Positions 9,290 to 17,777 of a stretch of 64,000 bases of DNA are shown here, piece after piece. The notes beneath the pieces were generated by a model. The model was not told the origin of the DNA. It ran no database searches and was given only the letters and a program-made list of their open reading frames with translations. This DNA comes from Actinacidiphila epipremni (GTDB taxonomy: Bacteria; Actinomycetota; Actinomycetes; Streptomycetales; Streptomycetaceae): assembly GCF_012034175.1 (NCBI RefSeq), contig NZ_JAATEJ010000002.1, positions 310,001 to 374,000 on the forward strand, read 5' to 3'. Numbering within the stretch: the first letter of the stretch is position 1; each line of letters starts with the position of its first letter. The position numbers were made by a program, and so were the translations under genes.

Positions 9290-10723
9290 CTACGCCCCGG
9301 CCAGCGGCAGCGTGGTCGTCAGGCGTTCGAGGGTCGCGTCGTCGCGGCGGAGGGCCGGGAGGGTGCGGCCCTCCGTGGTGGACCAGCGGTGGGCGATGGC
9401 GTGCGGGGCCTCACCCGTAAGGACAGCCGCAGCCTGGACCGCCGCGCCGAGGGCGACAAGTTCACCGGCCGCCGGGACCTGGACCGGCCGCCCGGACAAG
9501 CGGCGTACCGTGTCGAGCCACGCCGCCCCGCGCGAGCCACCGCCGATGACGAGCAGCGGCTCGTCGGAGGGCGCCGCCCCGTCCACCGCCAGCACCTGCT
9601 CCAGCGCCGCCATCAGCGCGAAGACCGCCCCGTCGTACGCCCCCTGGAGCACCTGCCCGGCGGTCGTGTCGTGCCGCAGGCCGGTGAGCAGCCCGGTGGC
9701 GTACGGCAGGTTCGGCGTGCGCTCGCCGTCGAGGAAGGGCAGGAAGGCCACCGAGCCGCCGGGCTCGACGTCCGCCCGGTCCCGCCCGAGCAGCGCGGCG
9801 ACCTTGTCCACGGCCAGCGTGCAGTTCAGCGTGCAGGCCAGCGGCAGCCAGCCGCCGTCCGCGGCGGCGAACCCGGCGACGACGCCGCTCGGGTCGGTCG
9901 GCCGCTGCCGCGACACCGCGTAGACCGTGCCGGACGTGCCGAGGCTGAGCGCCGCCCGCCCCGGTGTGAGGCCGAGCCCCAGGGCCGCGGCGGCGTTGTC
10001 GCCGGTGCCGGGCGCGACGACCGCGCCGGCCCGCAGCGGCAGCCCGTCCCGTACCGTACCGGCGCGGTCGGTGGGCCCGAGGACGGTGGGCAGCAGCGCG
10101 GGGTCGAGGCCGACGGAGTCCAGGAGCGCGTCGTCGTAGCTCTCGGTGTCCGAGCGCCACCACCCGGTGCCGGAGGCGTCGCCGCGGTCGGTGACGCCCG
10201 CGCCGGACAGCCGCTCGGTGAGGAAGTCGTGCGGCAGCCGTACCGCCCGGGCGGCAGCCGCGGTCGCCGGCTCGTGCTCCATGAGCCAGGCCCACTTCGT
10301 GACGGTGAAGCTCGCCCCGGGCACGGAGCCGAAGCGCTGCGCCCAGTGCCCGGCGCCGTACTTCTCGACGAGCGCGGCGGCCTGCGGCGCGGACCGTACG
10401 TCGTTCCACAGCATCGCCGGCCGCACCGGGCGGCCCTCGGCGTCCAGCACGACCAGCCCGTGCTGCTGCCCGCCGACCGATATGGCCTCCGCGCGGCCCG
10501 CCCACTCACCCGTCTGGCTCAGCGCGTCCTGCAGCGCGGTCCACCACACCTCGGGGTCGGTCTCCCGCCCGGCCCCGGTGCTGACGGTGTGCCGCGCCTG
10601 CCCGGAGGCGAGTACGGCCCCGGTCTCGACGTCGACGGCCAGCACCTTCGTGGACTGCGTGGAACTGTCGACACCGAGGACGACCGCCCCGGCGGCTGCG
10701 TCCTCCGCCCCGTTGTGCGCCAT
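9290..10723 (-). CDS. xylB: Xylulokinase
   Basis: It phosphorylates D-xylulose to xylulose 5-phosphate, the step after xylose isomerase. The 477-residue FGGY kinase opens with VLGVDSSTQSTKVL (phosphate-1 loop), followed by SVGGQQHGLV, LWNDVRS, PGTGDNAA and the C-terminal IGGGSRGAAWLDT ATP-binding block. ATG at 10723 starts the FGGY fold; the frame stays open far upstream only because it runs antisense to xylA. It is divergent from xylA across 102 bases, with an operator-like sequence between them. Confidence 0.95.
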   Translation of the reverse strand: MAHNGAEDAAAGAVVLGVDSSTQSTKVLAVDVETGAVLASGQARHTVSTGAGRETDPEVWWTALQDALSQTGEWAGRAEAISVGGQQHGLVVLDAEGRPVRPAMLWNDVRSAPQAAALVEKYGAGHWAQRFGSVPGASFTVTKWAWLMEHEPATAAAARAVRLPHDFLTERLSGAGVTDRGDASGTGWWRSDTESYDDALLDSVGLDPALLPTVLGPTDRAGTVRDGLPLRAGAVVAPGTGDNAAAALGLGLTPGRAALSLGTSGTVYAVSRQRPTDPSGVVAGFAAADGGWLPLACTLNCTLAVDKVAALLGRDRADVEPGGSVAFLPFLDGERTPNLPYATGLLTGLRHDTTAGQVLQGAYDGAVFALMAALEQVLAVDGAAPSDEPLLVIGGGSRGAAWLDTVRRLSGRPVQVPAAGELVALGAAVQAAAVLTGEAPHAIAHRWSTTEGRTLPALRRDDATLERLTTTLPLAGA

Positions 10724-10787
10724 GTGATTCCTGTCCCTTCCCGAGCCCGTCGCGAGCTGCCACTTCCCATCATCGGCCTTGCATACT

Positions 10788-10801
10788 AATTTGTTCAACA
10801 G
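10788..10801. promoter_or_regulatory. Probable xylose-responsive operator in the xylB-xylA intergenic region
   Basis: The only AT-rich patch in the divergent intergenic region contains AATTTGTTCAACAG, with a TTGTT-C-AACAG near-palindrome. It lies just upstream of the xylA ribosome binding site (AGGAG at 10812-10816). Its position and symmetry suit the adjacent ROK regulator; the assignment is inference. Confidence 0.5.
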
Positions 10802-10825
10802 TCTGACGAATAGGAGCGAGCCCTC

Positions 10826-12007
10826 ATGACTTCCGAGACGAACCTCACCCCGGGGCCCGAGCACAAGTTCACCTTCGGCCTCTGGACGGTCGGCTGGCAG
10901 GGCCGCGACCCGTTCGGCGAGGCCACCCGCACCGCGCTGGACCCGGTCGAGTCCGTCAACCGGCTCGCCGAGCTCGGCGCGTACGGCGTGACCTTCCACG
11001 ACGACGACCTGATCCCCTTCGGGTCGTCCGACGCCGAGCGTGACGCCATCATCAAGCGCTTCCGCGCCGCCCTCGACGCGACGGGCCTGGTCGTCCCGAT
11101 GGCGACCACCAACCTCTTCACGCACCCGGTCTTCAAGGACGGCGGCTTCACCGCCAACGACCGCGACGTACGCCGCTACGCGCTGCGCAAGACGATGCGC
11201 AACATCGACCTCGCCGTCGAGCTGGGCGCGAAGACGTACGTGGCGTGGGGCGGGCGCGAGGGCGCGGAGTCCGGCGCGGCCAAGGACGTGCGGGTGGCGC
11301 TGGACCGCTTCAAGGAGGCGTTCGACCTGCTCGGCGAGTACGTCACCGAGAAGGGCTACGACATCCGGTTCGCGATCGAGCCGAAGCCGAACGAGCCGCG
11401 CGGCGACATCCTGCTCCCGACCATCGGCCACGCGCTGGCCTTCATCAACTCCCTGGAGCGCCCCGAGCTCGTCGGCCTCAACCCCGAGGTCGGCCACGAG
11501 CAGATGGCCGGGCTCAACTTCCCGCACGGCATCGCGCAGGCGCTGTGGCACGGCAAGCTCTTCCACATCGACCTCAACGGCCAGACCGGCATCAAGTACG
11601 ACCAGGACCTGCGCTTCGGCGCGGGTGACCTGCGGTCGGCGTTCTGGCTGGTGGACCTGCTGGAGACGGCCGGTTACGAGGGCCCGCGGCACTTCGACTT
11701 CAAGCCGCCGCGGACCGAGGACTTCGACGGCGTGTGGGCGTCGGCGGCCGGCTGCATGCGCAACTACCTGATCCTCAAGGACCGCGCCGCCGCCTTCCGC
11801 GCCGACCCGGCCGTCCAGGAGGCGCTGCGCGCCGCCCGCCTCGACGAGCTCGCCCAGCCCACGGTCGCTCCCGGTGAGGGCCTGGCCGGCCTGCTGGCCG
11901 ACGCGTCCGCCTTCGAGGACTTCGACGTCGAGGCCGCCGCGCAGCGCGGGATGGCCTTCGAGGCCCTGGACCAGCTCGCCATGGACCACCTCCTCGGCGT
12001 CCGCTGA
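10826..12007 (+). CDS. xylA: Xylose isomerase
   Basis: It converts D-xylose to D-xylulose (and glucose to fructose) with two divalent metals. The 393-residue protein is close to the roughly 388 residues of Streptomyces XylA. It shows [14 protein letters not shown], the active-site His in [26 protein letters not shown] with metal ligands, [21 protein letters not shown] and [11 protein letters not shown] at 10826 follows an AGGAG. With the divergent xylB and the ROK gene it forms a complete intracellular xylose module; no transporter is encoded nearby. Confidence 0.97.
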   Translation: MTSETNLTPGPEHKFTFGLWTVGWQGRDPFGEATRTALDPVESVNRLAELGAYGVTFHDDDLIPFGSSDAERDAIIKRFRAALDATGLVVPMATTNLFTHPVFKDGGFTANDRDVRRYALRKTMRNIDLAVELGAKTYVAWGGREGAESGAAKDVRVALDRFKEAFDLLGEYVTEKGYDIRFAIEPKPNEPRGDILLPTIGHALAFINSLERPELVGLNPEVGHEQMAGLNFPHGIAQALWHGKLFHIDLNGQTGIKYDQDLRFGAGDLRSAFWLVDLLETAGYEGPRHFDFKPPRTEDFDGVWASAAGCMRNYLILKDRAAAFRADPAVQEALRAARLDELAQPTVAPGEGLAGLLADASAFEDFDVEAAAQRGMAFEALDQLAMDHLLGVR

Positions 12008-12035
12008 CCCCGCCTCCCCCGCACGCCCCTGCACG

Positions 12036-12073
12036 CCCCGCGCCCCGCCGGACCTGCCCGGCGGGGCGCGGGG
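12036..12073. terminator. Strong bidirectional hairpin after xylA
   Basis: A perfect 16-bp stem pairs CCCCGCGCCCCGCCGG (12036-12051) with its complement at 12058-12073 across a 6-base loop. It sits between the convergent stops of xylA and the lectin gene. Confidence 0.9.
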
Positions 12074-12091
12074 TTACCCGGCTCCGGTGGC

Positions 12092-12601
12092 TCAGACCGC
12101 GAAGAAGCTCTGGTACGTGCTCACGTTGCAGGTGTTGTGCCGCAGCCCGGCGCTCACGCTGTCGTCGACGCACAGCCCGGTGTGCACGTTCATCAGGGAC
12201 AGGGTGCCGTCGTCCCACGGCAGCAGATCCCAGCGCTGGTAGTCCGAGGAGTTGCAGGTGTTGTGCCGCAGGCCGGTACTGACGCTGTCGTCGACGCACA
12301 ACCCGGTGTGCACGTTCTTGATGGTCACCGAGCCGTCGGACTGCGCGGTGAAGGTGAAGTCCTGGTAATTGGCGCCGTTGCAGGTGTTGTGCCGCAGCCC
12401 GGCGGTCGCGCTGTCGTCGATGCAGAGCGCGTCCTGCTGGTTCTGCAGCGCCCTGGTCGCAGAGGTGGCGGTGACCACGGCCTGCGCCCGAGCCGCGTGC
12501 GTGTCGCCCGCCCCCGCGGCGGCGCCGGCGGGCGACACGGCCGCCCCCAGTGCGAACGTGGTCCCCGCCGCCACCCCGACCAGGGCGTATCGGATCCTCA
12601 T
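12092..12601 (-). CDS. Secreted ricin-type beta-trefoil lectin
   Basis: A 169-residue secreted protein with a signal peptide (MRIRYALVGVAAGTTFALG, cleaved near AGAAAG). One RICIN-type beta-trefoil follows. Three subdomains repeat LCVDDSVSxGLRHNTCN with QxW-like ends (DYQRWDL, TYQSFF). It probably binds extracellular polysaccharide; no catalytic domain is attached. The three repeats are also visible as near-identical blocks at DNA level, suggesting recent internal homogenisation. Confidence 0.85.
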   Translation of the reverse strand: MRIRYALVGVAAGTTFALGAAVSPAGAAAGAGDTHAARAQAVVTATSATRALQNQQDALCIDDSATAGLRHNTCNGANYQDFTFTAQSDGSVTIKNVHTGLCVDDSVSTGLRHNTCNSSDYQRWDLLPWDDGTLSLMNVHTGLCVDDSVSAGLRHNTCNVSTYQSFFAV

Positions 12602-12748
12602 GGCGTTCCCCCCTCATGATCGCGGCCCCGACGCCACGGTGACGTCGGTGGCCCACGACCACAGGGTGGTTGCCGGCGGCGCACACTGTCGTTGACAGCG
12701 GGTGCACATCACTTGACGACCGGTGCCCCGTCCGGCCCTGCGGCCCCG

Positions 12749-13132
12749 TCAGCGGTGGCTCAGGACGTTGACGACGCGGCCGTTCGGGTCGCAGGCGAAG
12801 AAGCGGCGGACGCCCCATTCCTCGTCCTGGAGCGGGTGCACGATTTCCGCGCCGCTCGCGCGTACGGCCGCGTACACCGCGTCCACGTCGTCCACCTCGA
12901 CGCTCATGTCGGGGACGACCGGCGCGGTCTTGTCCTCGCTCATGACGCTGATCTGGGCGGTGGGGGCGGACGGTGAGGCGAGGGTCGTGATCCAGCCGAG
13001 GTTCATGACCTCCTCGAACCCCAGCAGCCCGTAGAACTCCCGGCTCTCCCGCGCGGCCTGCCCGGGCTGCTCGGCCTGCCCGGCCTTCTCGGCCCGCGAA
13101 CGGATGTTGGGCACGACACGGCGTACGGCCAT
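12749..13132 (-). CDS. VOC (glyoxalase/bleomycin-resistance fold) protein
   Basis: A 127-residue single-domain VOC protein whose end (DMSVEVDDVDAVYAAVRASG, then EWGVRRFFACDPNGRVVNVL) is the classic C-terminal beta-alpha-beta-beta unit. The N-terminal part carries an unusual charged insertion (SRAEKAGQAEQPGQAARES) between the first strand and the FYGLLGFEEV helix. ATG at 13132 follows GAGGAG. It is divergent from the RibD-like reductase gene across 106 bases. Ligand unknown. Confidence 0.75.
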   Translation of the reverse strand: MAVRRVVPNIRSRAEKAGQAEQPGQAARESREFYGLLGFEEVMNLGWITTLASPSAPTAQISVMSEDKTAPVVPDMSVEVDDVDAVYAAVRASGAEIVHPLQDEEWGVRRFFACDPNGRVVNVLSHR

Positions 13133-13238
13133 CGACGACTCCTCAGTACGAACCTTCGCCGTCTGCGAGGGGTACGGCATCCGGCCGATGAGTTTCCGGC
13201 CGCCGTGCCGTCTACCCCCACGACGAAGGGAGCGCACC

Positions 13239-13844
13239 ATGCGCAGGATCAACGTTTGCACGTTTCTCACGCTGGACGGCGTCATGCAGGCGCCGGGCGG
13301 GCCGGACGAGGACCCCGAGAGCGGGTTCGAGCACGGCGGCTGGCAGAAGCAGGTGTCCGACGAGGAGGTGGGCGCGGCCGTCGGCAGCTGGTACGAGGGC
13401 GCCGACGCGATGCTGCTCGGCCGCAAGACGTACGAGATCTTCGCCTCCTACTGGCCGACCGCCGACCCCGACAACCCGTTCACCGCCCGGATGAACGGCA
13501 TGCGCAAGTACGTGGCGTCCCGCACCCTGACCTCCCTGGAGTGGCAGAACTCCACGCTGCTGGAGGGCGACACGGTCGACGCCGTGCGCAAGCTGAAGGC
13601 GACCGACGGCGCGGACATCAACGTCGTGGGCAGCGGCGACCTCGCCCAGACCCTCATGCGGCACGGCCTGGTCGACGAATACCGGCTGACCGTCCACCCG
13701 GTCGTCATCGGCTCCGGCAAACGCCTCTTCGCCTCCGGCGCGATCCCCACCGCCCTGGACCCGGTGAGCGTCACGGCGACGAAGGGCGGCACGGTCATCG
13801 CCGTCCTCCGCCCGAACGGCACGCCGGCGTACGACAGTTACTGA
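13239..13844 (+). CDS. Dihydrofolate reductase family (RibD C-terminal-like) protein
   Basis: A 201-residue NADPH-dependent reductase-like protein. It begins INVCTFLTLDGVMQAPGGPDED, has LLGRKTYEIFASYWP (the DHFR-fold nucleotide-binding turn) and ends with VGSGDLAQTLMRHGLVDEYRL and VIGSGKRLF. Homologues are annotated as dihydrofolate reductase family or RibD-domain proteins; the true substrate is unknown. ATG at 13239 follows GAAGGG. Its last seven bases overlap the convergent cytidine deaminase gene. Confidence 0.8.
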   Translation: MRRINVCTFLTLDGVMQAPGGPDEDPESGFEHGGWQKQVSDEEVGAAVGSWYEGADAMLLGRKTYEIFASYWPTADPDNPFTARMNGMRKYVASRTLTSLEWQNSTLLEGDTVDAVRKLKATDGADINVVGSGDLAQTLMRHGLVDEYRLTVHPVVIGSGKRLFASGAIPTALDPVSVTATKGGTVIAVLRPNGTPAYDSY

Positions 13845-14272
13845 AGCTCGCGCCGGGTCTGCTCAGTGTCGAGCTGGTGGTCGGCCCAGATATAGCTCTC
13901 GGGCAGCAGGTCCGTGATGGAGACGGCCCGGAGGCGGTCGCCCGTCCCGACGATGACCTTCAGGGCAGGGAAGTAGTCGAGCAGGACCTGACGGCACCGT
14001 CCGCACGGGGGAACGACCCCACGCTCGCGGTCCCCCACGGCGACGACCGTGTCCAGCTCGTAGGCGCCCTGGGCGGCTGCCGTGCCGAGGAGAACCAGCT
14101 CGGCGCAGGGGCCGCCGGTGAAGTGGTACGCATTCACCGCGGTGACGATCCGCCCGTCCCGGGCACGGGCTGCCGCCGCCACGGTGTGGTTGTCGCCCCG
14201 GCACCGACTACGCGCCACATGGGCCGCGGCCTGGACGAGCTCATGGTCGACATGGCGGGTCTGCGTGGTCAT
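13838..14272 (-). CDS. Cytidine deaminase family protein
   Basis: A 144-residue zinc hydrolase. The CDA motif is intact: PCAEL supplies the Cys ligand and catalytic Glu, and PPCGRCRQ gives two further Cys ligands. It deaminates cytidine or deoxycytidine to uridine forms; blasticidin-S-deaminase-like activity cannot be excluded because the two subfamilies are similar in length. It is convergent with, and overlaps, the RibD-like gene by 7 bp. This is the last clearly housekeeping-type gene before the patchwork region. Confidence 0.8.
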   Translation of the reverse strand: MTTQTRHVDHELVQAAAHVARSRCRGDNHTVAAAARARDGRIVTAVNAYHFTGGPCAELVLLGTAAAQGAYELDTVVAVGDRERGVVPPCGRCRQVLLDYFPALKVIVGTGDRLRAVSITDLLPESYIWADHQLDTEQTRRELQ

Positions 14273-14440
14273 CTTCTCTGCCTTCGTGAGGTGTCAGGCG
14301 ACGGTGGCCCGCGTGGCGATGGCGCGCAAGCGAATATCGGCTGTGCGCTTGCTCCGCCGGACGACGTAGCGGCGGACCATGCTGCCCTGCTCCCTGCGGC
14401 CGGCGTGGTCAGACTCCAGGTGGAGAACGGAGGCGGCGCA

Positions 14441-14590
14441 CTAGAACGTGCCGAACGCGCCTGCGCGCACCGACGCCACGAACGCCCGCCACTCCGCGGG
14501 CGCGAACCGCAACCCAGGCCCGCGCGGGTCCGTGGAGTCGCGGGCGCCTGCAAGGTCCTGACCGCCCGTCAGGCCGCCGGCCTGGTATTT
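14441..14590 (-). pseudogene. C-terminal relic of a DUF397 gene
   Basis: Reading leftward from about 14560 to the TAG at 14441 gives RDSTDPRGPGLRFAPAEW and then RAFVASVRAGAFGTF. This matches the second half of the two intact DUF397 proteins at 16612-16815 and 20233-20436. The usual N-terminal WRKSSYS block is missing. The relic lies back-to-back with a DUF6879/XRE group, its normal partner family. Confidence 0.75.
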
Positions 14591-14620
14591 ATGCGATGAC
14601 GCCAATATTGGCGCTCCCGC

Positions 14621-14776
14621 ATGGACGGCCCACTCACGCCACTCGTAGCGACCGCATCGGGGTCATTCGTGGTACAAGGTCACGTCACCGACGTCTTCGA
14701 AGCACCGGAAGGGGAAGGGCTGGTGGAGATCACGGAGGAGACGTTGAGGGAGGCCGTTCGTGCTCTTGGCTGGTGA
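14621..14776 (+). CDS. Small protein upstream of DUF6879 (possibly truncated)
   Basis: A 51-residue ORF (MDGPLTPLVATASGSFVVQG, ending EITEETLREAVRALGW) precedes the DUF6879 gene and overlaps it by 17 bases. The intact locus at 24.7 kb has the same plan: a 79-residue protein with an FVFQGWKAGD segment overlaps DUF6879 by 26 bases. The shared FVxQG motif and ending suggest homology, with this copy shortened. Function unknown; these loci accompany Scr1-type XRE regulators. Confidence 0.5.
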   Translation: MDGPLTPLVATASGSFVVQGHVTDVFEAPEGEGLVEITEETLREAVRALGW

Positions 14777-15284
14777 CGAGTGGGCCGCTCGCTTCGAAAA
14801 GTTCCGGCGGGAGGCTTGGCGCCTGGAGACACTGCCGCAGTACCTCATGCCTCAGGAGGCGGACGAGTTCGAGTCGTTCAGGAACGGTGCCCGCATCGAC
14901 CCGACGACCGTGTCGAACGCATACACGGACCGACTGCGTCGGCAGGTCACGGAAGGGCGCGCCCAGGGCCGGGTCCACGTGCTGACCCGCCCCCTCTCGG
15001 CGTATCTGCGGTTCGAGTTCCAGCACTACTACCAGCCCCACGCGCTGGCCGGTGAGGAAATTCGCGTACTCGACGTGACGAACCGTCCCGACCCTCTTGA
15101 GGGGGTTCAGGATTTCTGGATGTTCGACCGCGCCGAAGTGGTCCTCATGAACTACCACCCCGACGGTCGGCAGATCAGCCGAGAGCTGTTCGACGGCGAC
15201 ATCTCACCGTTCCTCGAATTCCAGAGGATCGCGGTCGACGAGTCGGTTCCCTTCGAGGAGTACGTGCAGGACCTTGACCTTTGA
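14760..15284 (+). CDS. DUF6879 family protein
   Basis: The 174-residue protein has the family landmarks WAARFEKFRREAWRLETLPQY, RVHVLTRPLSAYLRFEFQHYY, EEIRVLD, DFWMFD and a C-terminal FEEYVQDLDL. These proteins form conserved actinobacterial gene groups with an XRE/DUF5753 regulator; their biochemical role is not established. A paralogue lies at 24905. The stop codon overlaps the downstream XRE gene by 11 bases, the usual order, but that XRE gene is decayed. GTG at 14760 is the first plausible start. Confidence 0.75.
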   Translation: MLLAGDEWAARFEKFRREAWRLETLPQYLMPQEADEFESFRNGARIDPTTVSNAYTDRLRRQVTEGRAQGRVHVLTRPLSAYLRFEFQHYYQPHALAGEEIRVLDVTNRPDPLEGVQDFWMFDRAEVVLMNYHPDGRQISRELFDGDISPFLEFQRIAVDESVPFEEYVQDLDL

Positions 15285-15638
15285 CCCGCAGGCCCTGGGC
15301 CGTTCCAGGTCGGACCTGGCGGCAGCGCTAAAAGAGGAGCGCAGGCGGGCCGGGTGGACCCAGGCCCGGCTCGCCAAGCGCTGCAGCATGAGCCAGACGA
15401 AGGTGAGCAACATCGAAAGCGGGAAGCTGACCCCCGCGATGGTCGATGTCGAGTTGTGCGGGCAAGTATCGCCGATGCCCCGGTGACCAGTCCAAAACCG
15501 TCACCAAGAAACCTGAACGGCAGGGCGTCCTCCAGCCGGGAGGACTTCGGCAGGTACGAGGGGTACGCGGTCTGGGACGAGGACGTCCGGGAACTGCTGT
15601 GCGAGTGGTCAATGATCTTTACCCGACAGCGCCAGTAG
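15274..15638 (+). pseudogene. Decayed Scr1-type XRE regulator with large internal deletion and frameshift
   Basis: The frame opens as a normal XRE protein (LAAALKEERRRAGWTQARLAKRCSMSQTKVSNIESGKLTP) but is cut off 70 residues in. A second frame gives PGDQSKTVTKKPERQ, matching the middle of full-length relatives. A third frame ends with DFGRYEGYAVWDEDVRELLCEWSM, the normal C-terminus. Intact members are about 280 residues, so more than half is missing. It sits directly after its DUF6879 partner, the same order as the intact locus at 24.9-26.3 kb. Confidence 0.8.
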
Positions 15639-15682
15639 AGGTTCTGGCCGACGACGTCATAGCGCCTGGCGCGGCCGGGTCT

Positions 15683-16120
15683 CTAGTCCGGCAGCCGCCG
15701 GGAACCTGCTGCCTCCGCGGCCTCTGCTTCGTAGGCGGCAAGAGTGAGGCCTCCGCCGTCATCTGTCACGGCAACGTTGACGTGCAGCACGGTCTCCTCG
15801 TCGAAGCGCAGGGTGAAGAGCGGGTCAAGCGCCATCAGGAAGTCGAAACTCTCCCGATCCTCCCCGGTCAGGGAAGGCTCGAGGGCCGCACCGCACGTCC
15901 ACCCGCTGCCGGTGACGCCGACCTCGACTCGCACGCCAAACCTGCCCAAGCACGTCGACCGGTTGGCCCACCACTCAAGCGTCGCAGTGCCCTCGTAGCT
16001 GTCCACCGCCCAAGTATCGGGGCAGATCCGCGGCCGAGTATCAGCGGTAGGGCAACCAGCGCCACAAGATCGTGTTACGAGCTCGAAGCGGATCGCTGCC
16101 AGGGGATTGGAAAAACTCAT
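15683..16120 (-). CDS. Conserved-looking hypothetical protein
   Basis: This 145-residue protein is not recognised. It contains an internal SxGxGWTCGAALEPSLTGEDRESFDFL block and a VLHVNVAVTDDGGGLTLAAYE block. Alternating hydrophobic residues suggest a small beta-rich domain. No signal peptide or membrane segment is seen. Codon use is GC-rich and normal. It is inserted between the decayed XRE gene and the truncated NUDIX copy, which in the second copy of this region are adjacent, so it may have arrived with the rearrangement. Confidence 0.5.
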   Translation of the reverse strand: MSFSNPLAAIRFELVTRSCGAGCPTADTRPRICPDTWAVDSYEGTATLEWWANRSTCLGRFGVRVEVGVTGSGWTCGAALEPSLTGEDRESFDFLMALDPLFTLRFDEETVLHVNVAVTDDGGGLTLAAYEAEAAEAAGSRRLPD

Positions 16121-16156
16121 CCGTGGCCCGTTGCCGTGGCGCGTCCTGTGGTTCGC

Positions 16157-16437
16157 CTTCCTACCGGTTACGCGGTCAAGAGTGAGGAGTTCCCGGAGAC
16201 CGTCGTTCGAGAGGTCCGGGAGGAGACCGGTCTTGAGGTTGTTCCGGGGCGGCTGGTCCAGGTGACCAGCGGATACAAGCTGCGCGTGGAGATTGCGTAC
16301 GAAGCTCTGTGCACGGGGGGACTCTCAAGCCCGACGGCTTCGAGATCCTGGAGGCGGCGTGGTTCAGCCCGGACGCATTCCCGGAGGGAATGCGGGAGAG
16401 CCATATCCAGCTCATCAAGTCGGGCCTGCCCGCCTGA
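16157..16437 (+). pseudogene. NUDIX hydrolase fragment, copy 1 (5'-truncated, -1 frameshift)
   Basis: A complete Nudix box is present (GYAVKSEEF, then REVREETGLEV). The N-terminal third is absent, because homology to copy 2 begins at 16157. After LCTGG the frame breaks: six Gs precede ACTCTC where seven would keep frame. The correct continuation (LKPDGFEILEAAWFSPDAFP) reads in another frame to a stop at 16437. Two independent lesions make this a pseudogene. Confidence 0.9.
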
Positions 16438-16611
16438 CGGGACCCGCACCGAACGAATCCGTCAGGCGACCGGTAGCCGGCCCCGCTCGGGGGCGCCTTG
16501 GGTGGCGCTCGGGCGGGGCTTTCTGCGCGGCCGGGCGCTGGCTTCCGCGGGGCGACCGCGGCGGGCGGGAGCGCTTGTTCGGGAGCCGGGCGCCGGGCGG
16601 GGCGGCGGTTG

Positions 16612-16815
16612 TCAGGGGGTGTCGAACGTGCCTATGCGTACTGACGTCACGAATGCCTGCCACTCCGCGGGCGAGAATCGCAGGACGGGGCCGTGCGGGT
16701 CCTTGGAGTCACGTACGGCGCCGGGGTTGGCGTCGTCCACCTCGACGCACGTCCCGCCGTTGGTGTTGCTGTAGCTGCTCTTACGCCACCGGGGGGCGGC
16801 CGAGGTGGGCTGCAT
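16612..16815 (-). CDS. DUF397 domain protein, copy 1
   Basis: A 67-residue protein of the DUF397 family (PRWRKSSYSNTNGGTCVEV, VRDSKDPHGP, LRFSPAEWQAF). Such proteins are encoded next to Scr1-type XRE regulators and may work with them, for example as antagonists of the DNA-binding partner. It differs from copy 2 at one residue (Ala versus Thr in FSPxEW). Its normal upstream XRE partner survives here only as a 59-base stub, so this copy has lost its promoter context and may be silent. Confidence 0.85.
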   Translation of the reverse strand: MQPTSAAPRWRKSSYSNTNGGTCVEVDDANPGAVRDSKDPHGPVLRFSPAEWQAFVTSVRIGTFDTP

Positions 16816-16839
16816 GGTCCTCGTACTCCTTCATGACCG
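16781..16839 (-). pseudogene. 3' stub of an XRE regulator gene, copy 1
   Basis: These 59 bases match the last codons of the intact XRE gene at 20402-21268, including its TAA stop, and overlap the DUF397 start as in copy 2. Homology ends abruptly at 16839, just before the IS element. Confidence 0.8.
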
Positions 16840-16848
16840 GATGAACAT

Positions 16849-17777
16849 TGAGCGTTTTCAGCGTGGCACCTGATCGGGTGACGGGGTGGTGTGGGGTCGC
16901 GGAGTGCGCAACGGGCAGGGCTCCCGTGCCGTTGAGCGAGGTGTTCGACGTCTCAGCTCAGCAGCGCGGGAGCCCTGTTGGTTCCGTATCCTGCCTGTGA
17001 GGATTAGGGTTGCCGTCCCAGGGTGCGGCCTGGCCCATGCACTCGTCGAGTGGGTCACCATGCTCATCGTCACCCGCGAAGGTGACCGGCGCTGCAAACT
17101 CCCGCCGCACCGCCGCACCGCCGCACCGCCGTGCGCTGGTAGCACTCGTGTACCTGCGTCACCACGACACGCTCGCCCGGATCGCCGCGGCCTTCGGGAT
17201 ATCCGTCGGCACCGCCCACGCCTATGTCACCGCGGTCACCGGTCTGCTTGCCGAGCGAGCGCCGGGCCTGCTGAAGACGCTGCGCGCACACGACCCGGAC
17301 TTCGTCCTGCTGGACGGCACGCTCGCAGAGTGCGACCGCGTCGGCGACGGCAGGGCCGACTACTCCTCGAAGCACAAGCGGCACGGCGTGAACGTTCAGG
17401 TCGTCACGGACCCGGCCGGCGAGATCCTGTGGCTGTCGCCGGCCCTGCCGGGCCGGACCCACGACCTGACGGCCGCCCGCACCCACAAGATCCTGCGGAT
17501 CTGTGCACGCCAGGGCGTCCCGATCCTCGCCGACATGGCCTACATCGGAGCGGGGGACTGGGCCACCACCGCCAAGCGCCGCCCACCAGGCGGTGAACTC
17601 ACCCTCACCGAGCGGACCAAGAACCAGGCCCTTTCCGCAGCCCGGGCACCCGTCGAACGAGGCATAGCCCGGCTGAAATCCTGGCAGATCTTCCGCAGAT
17701 CCCGCATCAGCCCCAACCGCATGACCGTCATCACCAAAGCCGTCCTCACCCTGAAGAGGCAACGCTGAAAACGCTCA
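16849..17777 (+). mobile_element. Insertion sequence, IS5-like DDE (DDE_Tnp_4) type, 929 bp
   Basis: Terminal inverted repeats TGAGCGTTTTCAGCGTGGC (left, from 16849) and the complement of TGAGCGTTTTCAGCGTTGC (right, ending 17777) match at 18 of 19 positions. They enclose a single transposase gene. I found no convincing target-site duplication in the flanks, which fits insertion followed by rearrangement, since the left flank is a truncated duplication. The element interrupts the XRE/DUF397 locus. Confidence 0.9.
17060..17768 (+). pseudogene. IS transposase disrupted by an 8-bp tandem-repeat expansion
   Basis: The N-terminal part ([19 protein letters not shown], frame from 17060) and the main body ([25 protein letters not shown] onward) lie in different frames. 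Between them GCACCGCC occurs three times in tandem (about 17107-17130). Removing two units, 16 bases, joins the frames into the expected [11 protein letters not shown]. The catalytic DDE residues look intact: LLDGTL (D), [11 protein letters not shown] (D) and [12 protein letters not shown] (E), with a HARBI1-like fold. The element is probably inactive now but could revert by repeat slippage. Confidence 0.85.

Larger units (their letters stand above)
16157..16839. repeat. Direct duplication, copy 1 (NUDIX 3' part + DUF397 + XRE 3' end)
   Basis: These 683 bases are nearly identical to 19776-20460 in the same orientation, 3.6 kb away. The copy ends inside the XRE coding sequence, nine bases before the left end of the IS element at 16849. 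Differences are scattered point changes plus two extra bases at the NUDIX G run in copy 2. Confidence 0.95.

Noticed and set aside
10724..12034. N-terminal extension of the xylB frame antisense to xylA
   Set aside because: Open only because of GC bias; the FGGY fold begins at ATG 10723.
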